From: Planctomycetales bacterium
GTDB taxonomy: Bacteria; Planctomycetota; Planctomycetia; Pirellulales; Pirellulaceae
Length of the DNA: 44,301 nucleotides
Assembly (NCBI GenBank): GCA_020426845.1
Contig: JAGQPF010000131.1
Span: 1-44,301, forward strand
Direction of reading: 5' to 3'
Numbering within the stretch: the stretch's first letter is position 1; each line of letters starts with the position of its first letter. A model generated the notes under the pieces. The model made no database searches and was not told the DNA's origin. It saw only the letters and a list, made by a program, of their open reading frames with translations. Position numbers and translations under genes: made by a program. Of this stretch, positions 9,242 through 16,797 are shown piece after piece.

Positions 9242-9455
9242 AAACAGCCGCTTGGCCAACGGCATGTGGAAAACCCGAACTTGTCATTCGCGGTTTTCGA
9301 CACACCGCCACCAACGCGGCTGCTGACCTCTGGAATGGTCATCGCGTCAACCTTCGCGTCGGACTGGCGTCAGCATGACGTCAGCACAGCGCTGAGGCAT
9401 TAAGGAGGCTTCTGCACAGACTGCCAGGGCAAGCTCGGCGCGAGGCTGCCCGGAG

Positions 9456-9950
9456 CTACTTGGGCGAGACAGTGCAAACCATGCGACGGCCGTTTCGCTG
9501 CGGCGGCGTCTCCACCTTGCCGAACTCCAGGAGCTCCTCGATGACGCTCTCCATCACACGCTGGCCCTCTTCGATATGCGCCATTTCGCGACCGCGAAAG
9601 ATGACGGACACCTGGACCTTGTCCTTGTGCTTCAGGAAGCTGATGGCCTGCTTGACCTTGAACCCGATATCGTGCTCGCCCGTTTTGGGTCGGAGCCGGA
9701 TTTCCTTGGTCTTGGTGTGATGCGTGTTTTGGTGCTTCCGCTTGTTGCGGTCGTACTTGTACTTGCCGTAATCCATGATGCGGCACACAGGTGGCCGCTC
9801 GTTCGGAGCGACCTCCACCAAATCGAGATCAGCCTCCCTTGCCTTGGCCAGCGCTTCGTCCTTGGGGATAATTCCCAACTGATTGCCTTGGTCGTCGATG
9901 ACCCGAAGCGGACTGACACGGATTTGGTCGTTGATTCTGGTTGTTGTGAT
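9456..9950 (-). CDS. infC: Translation initiation factor IF-3 with non-canonical AUC start
   Basis: 164 residues if started at ATC 9950. The product has the full IF-3 layout: N-terminal domain with RINDQIR and [13 protein letters not shown], the linker region [20 protein letters not shown], and the C-terminal domain with [15 protein letters not shown] and a terminal [12 protein letters not shown]-3 binds the 30S subunit and checks the start codon. The only conventional start, TTG at 9878, would delete the conserved N-terminal RINDQIR strand. The frame upstream is closed by a stop at 9987-9989, and between that stop and 9878 there is no ATG, GTG or TTG. ATC at 9948-9950 sits eight bases after AAAGGA. 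E. coli infC starts with AUU, which allows autoregulation, so this fits. No rpmI or rplT follows. Confidence 0.92.
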   Translation of the reverse strand: MTTTRINDQIRVSPLRVIDDQGNQLGIIPKDEALAKAREADLDLVEVAPNERPPVCRIMDYGKYKYDRNKRKHQNTHHTKTKEIRLRPKTGEHDIGFKVKQAISFLKHKDKVQVSVIFRGREMAHIEEGQRVMESVIEELLEFGKVETPPQRNGRRMVCTVSPK

Positions 9951-9965
9951 TGTTGCTATCCTTTC
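9948..9965 (-). promoter_or_regulatory. Shine-Dalgarno and AUC start codon of infC
   Basis: On the minus strand GAAAGGA (9965-9959) precedes ATC (9950-9948) by eight bases. This spacing and the conserved protein N terminus decide the start. An ATA three codons upstream lies too close to the Shine-Dalgarno. Rare AUU/AUC/AUA starts in infC are the known basis of IF-3 autoregulation in other bacteria; the same logic here is inference. Confidence 0.75.
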
Positions 9966-9987
9966 TGAAGCAGCAGGGAATTTGGGT

Positions 9988-10014
9988 CAGCCCAAGTGGA
10001 CTGCAAGTGGGCTG
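9988..10014 (-). promoter_or_regulatory. Hairpin in the infC leader
   Basis: Inverted repeat CAGCCCA / TGGGCTG (9988-9994 and 10008-10014) with a 13-base loop, about 38 bases upstream of the infC start on the minus strand. It may be part of the mRNA leader. No T-run follows, so it is not a terminator. The role is unknown and a chance occurrence is possible. Confidence 0.4.
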
Positions 10015-10641
10015 CCTGGTGGAGGGCCGCCGAACCGTTCGACACCCTCCCGTGCCTCCCGGTTCGGGTGGCGTTACGGGCAAAATCATTCCCAATGACG
10101 TATTTGACGCAGTCGGAACGACTTTGGCAAGTTGACGGTTCACGTACCCCAGGCCATCCGCTTGTCCAAGACATGACGACATGGCGGCATAGCGGCCACA
10201 GGTGGAGTGAGGCGGGTTAGGCAAACCAGGCCAACTCCGTGTGGTAAGTATCGGTCATGAATGCCGAAAACGTCAACCGAGAATTAACGCACCACCCCAA
10301 AGAGTGACCCGATCCACCCTCTACAGACGAACTTTCTTAGCGTCTTTGCGACTTTGCGTGATCCCTTCGGCATGGCTGTCGTCAGTTCAGTTCGGCATAA
10401 TTTCCTGTGGAGAAACCACCTCACGCAAAGGCGCGAAGCCGCAAAGAAACCGATGAATCACCGATCCAACGAGTTGTTTTCGGTACGTCCTGATCTACTT
10501 TTCTTTGCGTCTTTGCGACTTTGCGTGATCCCATCGGCATGGTGGCGGGCAGTTCCTTTGCGTGAGATGGTTTCTCAACCGGAACGACCGACCGCGAAGC
10601 CGCAGCCTCGCGAAAATGACTCAAGCGGCATTCGGGACCCG
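10015..10641. repeat. Gap with copies of dispersed repeat E
   Basis: No gene is supported. Two direct copies of a GCGTCTTTGCGACTTTGCGT unit followed by GATCCC[TA]TCGGCATGG lie at 10340-10375 and 10507-10542, and an inverted, more divergent copy TCACGCAAAGGCG...GCAAAG lies at 10421-10447. The same unit recurs inverted at 37030-37056. The promoter of infC is expected in the left part. ORFs predicted here translate the repeat only. Confidence 0.65.
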
Positions 10642-11499
10642 TTAGCTCGACTTCCCGCGCTTGCCCCGGCGACGGCGACGGCGTTTGGCTCGCTGTGGCT
10701 CGCCGCCCTCTCCGTGATCCGCTGGCGACTCGCCGCCAGAGGCGCCGGAGTCGTGCAAGCTCATGTCGTCGGAATTGTCTGGATTGTCGGAATTGTCTGG
10801 ATTGTCGGGGCTCTCGGGGTTGCCGCCATCCAGTGACGGTTGAGCCTCCGGCGATTTCGGGTCGGCCGCCGTCGATGGTGCTGCGGCAATCTCTTCATTT
10901 GCCTTATCCGCCGCGGGCTCGCCGCTCGTTGCGTCGCCGACACTTAGTTCATTTGTCGGCTCGCTCGACGTGGCTTCCTCCCCAGCGGCCGCCTCATCAG
11001 GCAGCTGAGTCGGCGCTGCCGATTCGCGTTCCGCGCTGGTCTCCGCGAGGCCGTGTGCCACCTCGGTGACGGCGGGCGTTTCGACGACGGCGGCCAGCTC
11101 CGCGTCGCGCGTCGCAGCAGCGGGCTCCGTCGCATCACGTTGTGGTGTCACCTCCGCTTGGCCGGTTTCCGGATCCCGGCCGTGCTCGCGTCGTTCCTTG
11201 GGACCAGGACCGTCTCCGCTTTTCCTTTTCGGCGGCTGTTTGGCGTTGGCTGGGCGTGCAGGCGTCCCGCCGCGAGTCTCCGGCGACGACACATACAGCG
11301 GTCGCGGCGGCATCGTCAATTCTCGACGCGTGAACTCTTCCACCAACCGCATGCATTGTTGCTCTCGGCGCGGGACCTCCTCCTGACAGGAGCAAATGCA
11401 AAAAGTCGCGTCGCCAGGCGCGCGGGCGTGGCGGCCGCAAACGGGGCATTCCCATAGCCTCCGCAAGTCGAAACGCAGCCGCTGAAATGGTCCCTTCAT
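10642..11499 (-). CDS. Zinc-ribbon protein with long disordered acidic tail
   Basis: 285 residues from ATG 11499, which is preceded by GAAAGGCACTGC on the minus strand; a longer frame to 11658 lacks such a site. An N-terminal Cys cluster (Cys18, Cys21, Cys34, Cys36, Cys38; WECPVCGRHARAPGDATFC) looks like a small zinc ribbon. From about residue 80 to the end the protein is of low complexity, rich in Ala, Glu, Pro and Thr, with a short tandem repeat PDNPDNSDNPDNSDD near the end and a final strongly basic tail KRRRRRRGKRGKSS. No signal peptide is evident, so it is probably cytoplasmic; the basic tail suggests nucleic-acid or ribosome contact, which is inference. It is divergent from the HlyD gene at 11715. 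Function is unknown. Confidence 0.75.
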   Translation of the reverse strand: MKGPFQRLRFDLRRLWECPVCGRHARAPGDATFCICSCQEEVPRREQQCMRLVEEFTRRELTMPPRPLYVSSPETRGGTPARPANAKQPPKRKSGDGPGPKERREHGRDPETGQAEVTPQRDATEPAAATRDAELAAVVETPAVTEVAHGLAETSAERESAAPTQLPDEAAAGEEATSSEPTNELSVGDATSGEPAADKANEEIAAAPSTAADPKSPEAQPSLDGGNPESPDNPDNSDNPDNSDDMSLHDSGASGGESPADHGEGGEPQRAKRRRRRRGKRGKSS

Positions 11500-11714
11500 G
11501 CAGTGCCTTTCGCTTGCGTGTGCCTGCGCGCGTGTGAGTCCGGGGCCGTTCGGATACAGCCCTGTTAACAGCTTGCTCAGCCGCTCATGGTGTTCGGAGC
11601 CACTTGCCCCTGTCATGATAAAGGGAGCTGGCACGAGTGTCACGCCGGAGGCCAGCACACGGACCAGCTCACGATACGCGACTCCCAGCCTCGACCAACC
11701 TTGGAGCGGGCTTC

Positions 11715-12851
11715 ATGATCTCTCGATTGCTGTTCGTTCTCGTCGCTGTCGCCGCATTGGGTGGCGCGATCGCCTATAGCAAGATTCATCACGAGCCGGG
11801 CCACGTCTCGGGAATCGTCGAGGCCGATGAGATACGGGTCGGGTCTCGCGTCGGCGGCCGAGTGCAGGCAGTCCGGGTGAAGGAGGGCCAAGCCGTGCAG
11901 CTTGGCGAGGTGCTCGTGGAGCTTGAGCCGTTTGACCTCTTGCAGCGCGAGCAGGAGGCGCTCAAGCAGTTGGCCATCCGCGATGCCGAGCTGCGGAGTT
12001 TCGTCGCGGGCCTTCGCCCTGCCGAAGTCGCGCAGGCCAAGGCCCGCCACGAGCAGTCCAAGGCCCGGCTCGATTTGCTCGAGGCCGGACCTCGCAAACA
12101 GGAGATTGAGGCCGCCCGCGGACGGCTCCAAGCCGCCGATGCCGAGCTGACACTGGCCCGTCGAAACCACACTCGCAGCGCCGAGCTGTTTCAAGACAAG
12201 GCGATCGCTCGCGCCGAGTTTGACGCTGCCAACGAGCAGCTCAACGCCAGCGAAGCCATGCTGCTAGTCCGCAAAGAGGAGCTGGCCCTGCTGGAGGCCG
12301 GCACGCGGAGCGAGGAGATTCGCGAAGCGCAAGCTCGCGTGGACGAGGCGTACGAGGCCTGGCAGCTGGCGGCAAGCGGCTATCGCGCTGAGGACATCGA
12401 GAGGGCCAAGGCGGCGCGCGACGCGGCGGAGGCTGCCCTGGCCGTGATCCGCGAGCAGAAGCGCGAGCTAACCATTGTTGCCCCGTGCGATGGCGTCGTA
12501 GAGGCGTTGGATCTGCAGGTTGGCGACTTGGCGCCGATGGGCGCCCCCGCGCTGTCGATCATGGACACTAGCCACCTGTGGGTGCGGGCCTACGTGCCGC
12601 AAAACCGCGTCGGCCTGCAAATTGGCCAGCCGCTCGCGGTCACTGCCGATAGCCTCGACGGCGGGCGTTTGCGCGGAGAGGTCTCCTTTATCTCGAGGCA
12701 GGCCGAGTTCACGCCAAGCAACGTCCAAACATCCGAGGAGCGCGAGAAGCAGGTCTTTCGTATCAAGGTTGCCCTGCCCGGCGACGAGCCGCGGCTGCGG
12801 CCGGGGATGACTGTTGACGTCTGGCTTGACCCCGTCGAGGAACAACCATGA
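11715..12851 (+). CDS. HlyD/RND-type periplasmic adaptor of an ABC-2 exporter
   Basis: 378 residues from ATG 11715, preceded by TTGGAGCGG. One N-terminal membrane anchor (about 3-21), then a lipoyl half (GIVEADEIRVGSRVGGRVQAV and VKEGQAVQLGEVLVEL), a long Ala/Glu/Arg-rich coiled coil (about 75-250), the second lipoyl half (TIVAPCDGVVEALDLQVGD) and a beta-barrel domain. This is the order in membrane fusion proteins of the HlyD/YbhG group. The stop overlaps the start of the ABC gene by four bases (ATGA), so the two work together, as ybhG does with ybhF-ybhS-ybhR in E. coli. No TolC-like outer membrane channel is in the window. The substrate is unknown. Confidence 0.9.
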   Translation: MISRLLFVLVAVAALGGAIAYSKIHHEPGHVSGIVEADEIRVGSRVGGRVQAVRVKEGQAVQLGEVLVELEPFDLLQREQEALKQLAIRDAELRSFVAGLRPAEVAQAKARHEQSKARLDLLEAGPRKQEIEAARGRLQAADAELTLARRNHTRSAELFQDKAIARAEFDAANEQLNASEAMLLVRKEELALLEAGTRSEEIREAQARVDEAYEAWQLAASGYRAEDIERAKAARDAAEAALAVIREQKRELTIVAPCDGVVEALDLQVGDLAPMGAPALSIMDTSHLWVRAYVPQNRVGLQIGQPLAVTADSLDGGRLRGEVSFISRQAEFTPSNVQTSEEREKQVFRIKVALPGDEPRLRPGMTVDVWLDPVEEQP

Positions 12852-15157
12852 GCGCCGACGTGGACTCGCAACCAACGGGCCCCATCATCGATGTACGCAA
12901 CTTGACGCGGCGGTTCGGCGACTTGGTGGCGGTCCGCGATGTCAGCTTTCAGGTGCCGCGCGGCTCGATCTTCGGACTGCTTGGCCCCAACGGCAGCGGC
13001 AAATCAACGATCATTCGCATGTTGCTCGGGATCCTCCCGCCGACATCGGGAGAGGCCTGGCTGCTCGGCAAGCACGCCGAACGCGAGTCCGAGGCGATCA
13101 AGTCTCGCGTCGGCTACATGTCGCAAAAATTCAGCCTCTACGCCGATCTATCCGTCCGCGAGAACCTCGACTTCTACGGCCGCATCTACGGGCTGAGTCA
13201 CGACACACTCGAACGACGACGTCGCGAAGTGCTGGAACTTACGGGACTCTCGGGAAATCTCAATCAACTTGCCGGCACCCTTTCAGGTGGCTGGCAACGG
13301 CGGCTGGGGCTGGCTTGCGCCTTGATCCACGAGCCCGACCTGCTGTTCTTGGACGAACCGACCGCCGGCATCGACCCCGTGGCGCGACGCCATCTGTGGG
13401 ACCTGCTGTTCGAACTGTCAGGACGCGGGGTCGCGTTGTTCGTGACCACGCACTACATGGACGAAGCCGAGCGTTGCACCGACGTCGGCTATATCTATCT
13501 CTCGCGACTGCTGGTGCTGGGCAAGCCGGAGGCGCTGAAGCAGTTGCCCGAAGTGACTCCGCCGGACACGCGGCGATACGAGTTGCGGATCTCGGCGGCG
13601 GCGGAGCGTCTCCCCACCCTGCGACGGCTGGCCGGCGTTCGCGACGCCACGCTGTTCGGCGAAACGGTGCACCTGCTGGTCAATGAGTCACTGACTCCTC
13701 AGCGCTTGCTGGAGCACCTTCACGTCGACTCGCAGACGGTCGAGGTTCGCGAGATCACGCCGTCGCTCGAAGATGTGTTTGTGGCTCTGACCGCCGACGC
13801 TGCGGCGGAGACCGACGATCTGCGGAGCTCAACGCCGCACGGCGTTACGCCAACAACGCCGCTGGTGGCTGAGGGCGCCGCGCCCCAGGCCACAGCGGAC
13901 AACGCGATGGACGGCTCCCCGGACGCAGCGGCCGACAACGCGCCGAAGCCGGCGGACGGTGACGCCGGCAACGCCAGTCAGCCCAAACAATCGCGTTCCA
14001 GCGCCACGGGAACCAACGGGCTGGCCGCCGTCCTGCTCAAAGAGTTCATCCACATTCGACGTCAGCCGATCACCCTGTTCTTCATGCTCGTTGTCCCGGT
14101 GATGCAGACGATCATTTTCGGTTATGCAATCGACACGCAGATCGAGAACATCCCGACCGTTGTTTTTGACATGGACGGCCGGAGGCATGCGGACGAACTG
14201 ATCGCAGCATTCGCCAACACGCGGCGGTTTCATATTTCCGAGCGAGTGTTGGACGAGCAGTCGTTTCACCACGCGTTGTCATCGGGCAGAGCTCGCGTGG
14301 GCATCCGCATCCCGCCGGAATACTCGGACCGCATGGTGCGCGGCGAGCAGGTGCAGGTGCAGGTGCTGATCGACGGCAGCGACTCCCAAGTGGCGACCAC
14401 CGCGCAGAGCACAGCGCAGCTGCTTGGGCTCAACCTGTCCATGCAGCTCGCGCGAACCCGCAGCGAGTCGCTGCAGATCGCACCGGCGCGAGACGCCATG
14501 GGACACCCGGCGTTGCCGATTGAGACGCGCACCCGACTGCTTTACAACCCGGACCTGGAGAGCTCCTACTTCTTCGTGCCGGGACTGGTGGGGATCATCC
14601 TGCAACTGGTGACCTTGTTTCTGACCTCCTTTGCCGTTGTCCGCGAGCGAGAGCTCGGCACGCTTGAGCAACTGTTTGTCACTCCGGTTGGTCGCACCGG
14701 ATTGTTGCTCGGCAAGCTGTTGCCCTACGCGATCATCGGCTTTGTGGAGCTGCTGATCGTGCTGACCGTGATGATCTATCTCTTCGGAGTGCCGATCAAT
14801 GGCAGCGTTCTGCTGCTCGTGGCGCTCTCGATGTTGTTCATGGTCTGCTCGTTGAGCCTCGGCCTGCTGGTCTCGACGTTGTCCCGCACTCAGCTCGAGG
14901 CGGTGCAGTTTGCGTTCGTGATCATGTTGCCGTCCGTTCTGCTCTCGGGTTTCATGTTTCCTCGCAGCGAGATGCCATTGCCGATCTATCTACTGACGTT
15001 CGGCATTCCGGTGACCTACTTCATCGAAATTCTGCGCGGCATCGTGCTGCGAGCCGCTGACTTCGGCGACCTGATCCCGTCGATCGTCGGCTTGACCGTC
15101 TGCGGGCTCGTCGTGCTGGCAACCAGCGTGCTGCGATTCCAGAAGCGGCTGAATTAG
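12848..15157 (+). CDS. Fused ABC transporter: ATPase and ABC-2 permease in one chain
   Basis: 769 residues. The N-terminal ATPase has Walker A GPNGSGKST (46-54), signature LSGGW (145-149), Walker B LLFLDEPTAGID (165-176) and H-loop TTHYMDEAE (His202). A Daunorubicin/YbhF-type C-terminal extension follows to about 315. Residues about 317-390 are a low-complexity Ala/Asp/Pro linker. The permease part starts at AVLLKEFIHIRRQP (about 394) and has an N-terminal membrane helix, a large extracytoplasmic domain, then about five helices and the ABC-2 motifs ERELGTLEQLFVTPV and GKLLPY. In E. coli these are separate genes (ybhF, ybhS, ybhR). With one ATPase and one permease per chain, a homodimer would make a complete exporter; this is inference. 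Coupled by ATGA to the HlyD gene. Confidence 0.92.
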   Translation: MSADVDSQPTGPIIDVRNLTRRFGDLVAVRDVSFQVPRGSIFGLLGPNGSGKSTIIRMLLGILPPTSGEAWLLGKHAERESEAIKSRVGYMSQKFSLYADLSVRENLDFYGRIYGLSHDTLERRRREVLELTGLSGNLNQLAGTLSGGWQRRLGLACALIHEPDLLFLDEPTAGIDPVARRHLWDLLFELSGRGVALFVTTHYMDEAERCTDVGYIYLSRLLVLGKPEALKQLPEVTPPDTRRYELRISAAAERLPTLRRLAGVRDATLFGETVHLLVNESLTPQRLLEHLHVDSQTVEVREITPSLEDVFVALTADAAAETDDLRSSTPHGVTPTTPLVAEGAAPQATADNAMDGSPDAAADNAPKPADGDAGNASQPKQSRSSATGTNGLAAVLLKEFIHIRRQPITLFFMLVVPVMQTIIFGYAIDTQIENIPTVVFDMDGRRHADELIAAFANTRRFHISERVLDEQSFHHALSSGRARVGIRIPPEYSDRMVRGEQVQVQVLIDGSDSQVATTAQSTAQLLGLNLSMQLARTRSESLQIAPARDAMGHPALPIETRTRLLYNPDLESSYFFVPGLVGIILQLVTLFLTSFAVVRERELGTLEQLFVTPVGRTGLLLGKLLPYAIIGFVELLIVLTVMIYLFGVPINGSVLLLVALSMLFMVCSLSLGLLVSTLSRTQLEAVQFAFVIMLPSVLLSGFMFPRSEMPLPIYLLTFGIPVTYFIEILRGIVLRAADFGDLIPSIVGLTVCGLVVLATSVLRFQKRLN

Positions 15158-15322
15158 TAGGCGGCTGAGTGAGAAGTTAGAAGGCAGCTGAGAAAATTCT
15201 GGGCCGGCACTACTGGCGGGGTTACGTACTCGTTACCGAGTTCCCGTTGCCATCGTGGCTTGCGTGGCCAAAATAGGGACGTCTGACGCCGTCTATGCGC
15301 AATCAATTGGTGGAGAGTCTCT

Positions 15323-16723
15323 ATGTCGCGGCTGGTTCGAGTCAGCATGTTTGTGATGGCAATCACCTTGGCAATCGCACCTGCGCCGTTGCGGGCCAAC
15401 GAGCCGCTGCGGTTCGCGCCGCAACGCGCGGACTCCACCACCACGGCGGAGACTTGTCTCGCGATTGCCTGGACTGCGGCGGCAGGCGAGCCGCGACGGA
15501 CCGAGCATGTGCTGCACGGGATGACGCACGCGTGGGACGTGGCGCCCAATCAGGATCAAATCGCAGCAGCCGCGACGAGAATCGGATTCGACGCGACGTG
15601 GCGATCCGCGCCGCGCGGCGCGGCGCAACTTCTGCTGGACGAATTGCGGGCGCCAACGCGACAGGGCAGCCGCTCCGCGATGGTCGAGCTGTCGCGTGAT
15701 CACTGGCGTCTTGTCTGGTTCGAGCCGACCGACAAAACATGGAAGTTGCTGGACCCGCTCTCCGCCAATGTATCGAGCATCGATCTCCAGTGGCTCGAGC
15801 GTCATTGGTTGACGGCATCACCCTCCGGCGAGTCGACGCGAGTCTGGCTTTCGCTGACCGCGCCCGTCAAGCCGGCCCCCGCGCCGCAGCTGACGGCTCA
15901 CAGCCGCCACGAGTACCTGCGAAAAATCGGCGAGTTGCGAGGACGCATTCGCAGCCGGCTCGTGGACGCGGACGACCCCGCGAGCCCTCAGCCGGCCGAC
16001 TTCACGATCTTGGTGGAGCGGCCCTTCGTAGTAATCGGTGACATGTCCGAGTCAGCGACGAGACGCTGGGCCGAGGGGACGATCCGCTGGGCCGTGGCGA
16101 AAATGAAAGCTGCCTACTTCGCGAATGACCCCGATCGAGTGCTGGAAATCTGGCTGTTTGACGGCAAGGCCAGCTACTCCCGCAACGTCGAACGATTGTT
16201 CGGACGCGCTCCGACAACGCCTTACGGCTACTACTCGCCACGCAACGGCGCGCTGGTGATGAACATCCAAACCGGCGGCGGCACGCTCGTTCACGAACTG
16301 CTGCACCCGATGATGGAGCGAAACTTCCCCGCTTGCCCGTCCTGGTTCAACGAGGGGCTGGCCTCACTTTACGAACAATGCCAAGAACGAGACGGCAAGA
16401 TCTGGGGCCTGACGAATTGGCGCTTGGCCGGGTTGCAGCGGGCCATCAACGCCGACGGGGTGCCAACGTTTCGACAACTTTGCGAGACGACCACCAGCGA
16501 GTTCTACGACGACCACGCGGGTGTCCATTACGCTCAGGCCCGCTACCTCTGTTACTACCTGCAGGAGCGAGGCAAACTGCAAGCGTACTACCATGCGTTT
16601 CGTAAAAACGCCGATCGAGATCCCTCGGGCTACCGCACGCTGCAGAAACTGCTCGACACCGATGACATGGCGAAGTTTCAACAGCAGTGGGAGCAGCGCG
16701 TGCTCGAACTGCGGTATCCGTAG
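15323..16723 (+). CDS. Secreted gluzincin metalloprotease with a C39-like N-terminal half
   Basis: 466 residues with a signal peptide (about 1-25, cleavage near LRANE). The C-terminal half carries HELLH (324-328) followed 15 residues later by WFNEGLASLYE (Glu344), the zinc site of gluzincin (peptidase MA, DUF1570-like) proteases; the spacer and Glu position fit. The N-terminal half has a TCLAIAW stretch (Cys45), SRDHWRLVWF (His127) and WKLLDP (Asp144), the order and spacing of a Cys-His-Asp triad in C39/papain-like peptidases. That second assignment is tentative, since the usual Gln before the Cys is not clear. The stop codon TAG is the first part of a family B palindrome. It is apparently monocistronic, converging on the MMPL gene. 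Confidence 0.8.
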   Translation: MSRLVRVSMFVMAITLAIAPAPLRANEPLRFAPQRADSTTTAETCLAIAWTAAAGEPRRTEHVLHGMTHAWDVAPNQDQIAAAATRIGFDATWRSAPRGAAQLLLDELRAPTRQGSRSAMVELSRDHWRLVWFEPTDKTWKLLDPLSANVSSIDLQWLERHWLTASPSGESTRVWLSLTAPVKPAPAPQLTAHSRHEYLRKIGELRGRIRSRLVDADDPASPQPADFTILVERPFVVIGDMSESATRRWAEGTIRWAVAKMKAAYFANDPDRVLEIWLFDGKASYSRNVERLFGRAPTTPYGYYSPRNGALVMNIQTGGGTLVHELLHPMMERNFPACPSWFNEGLASLYEQCQERDGKIWGLTNWRLAGLQRAINADGVPTFRQLCETTTSEFYDDHAGVHYAQARYLCYYLQERGKLQAYYHAFRKNADRDPSGYRTLQKLLDTDDMAKFQQQWEQRVLELRYP

Positions 16724-16789
16724 CACAGGCTGCCAGCCTGTGATTGCCGTGGTGTTAGCCGCAGGTTGCAGGCTGGCAGCCTGCACTAC
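16720..16789. repeat. Inverted pair of family B palindromes (REP-like)
   Basis: 16720-16742 reads GTAGCACAGGCTG, one base, then CAGCCTGTG. 16758-16789 is a related unit in the opposite orientation (on the minus strand GTAGTGCAGGCTG then CCAGCCTGCAACCTGCGGC). The pair fills the space between two converging genes and supplies the stop codon of the protease gene. It could serve as a two-way transcription barrier, but no T-runs are present. Other copies are at 21379-21407 and 32014-32077. Confidence 0.85.
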
Positions 16790-16797
16790 GACGAATG

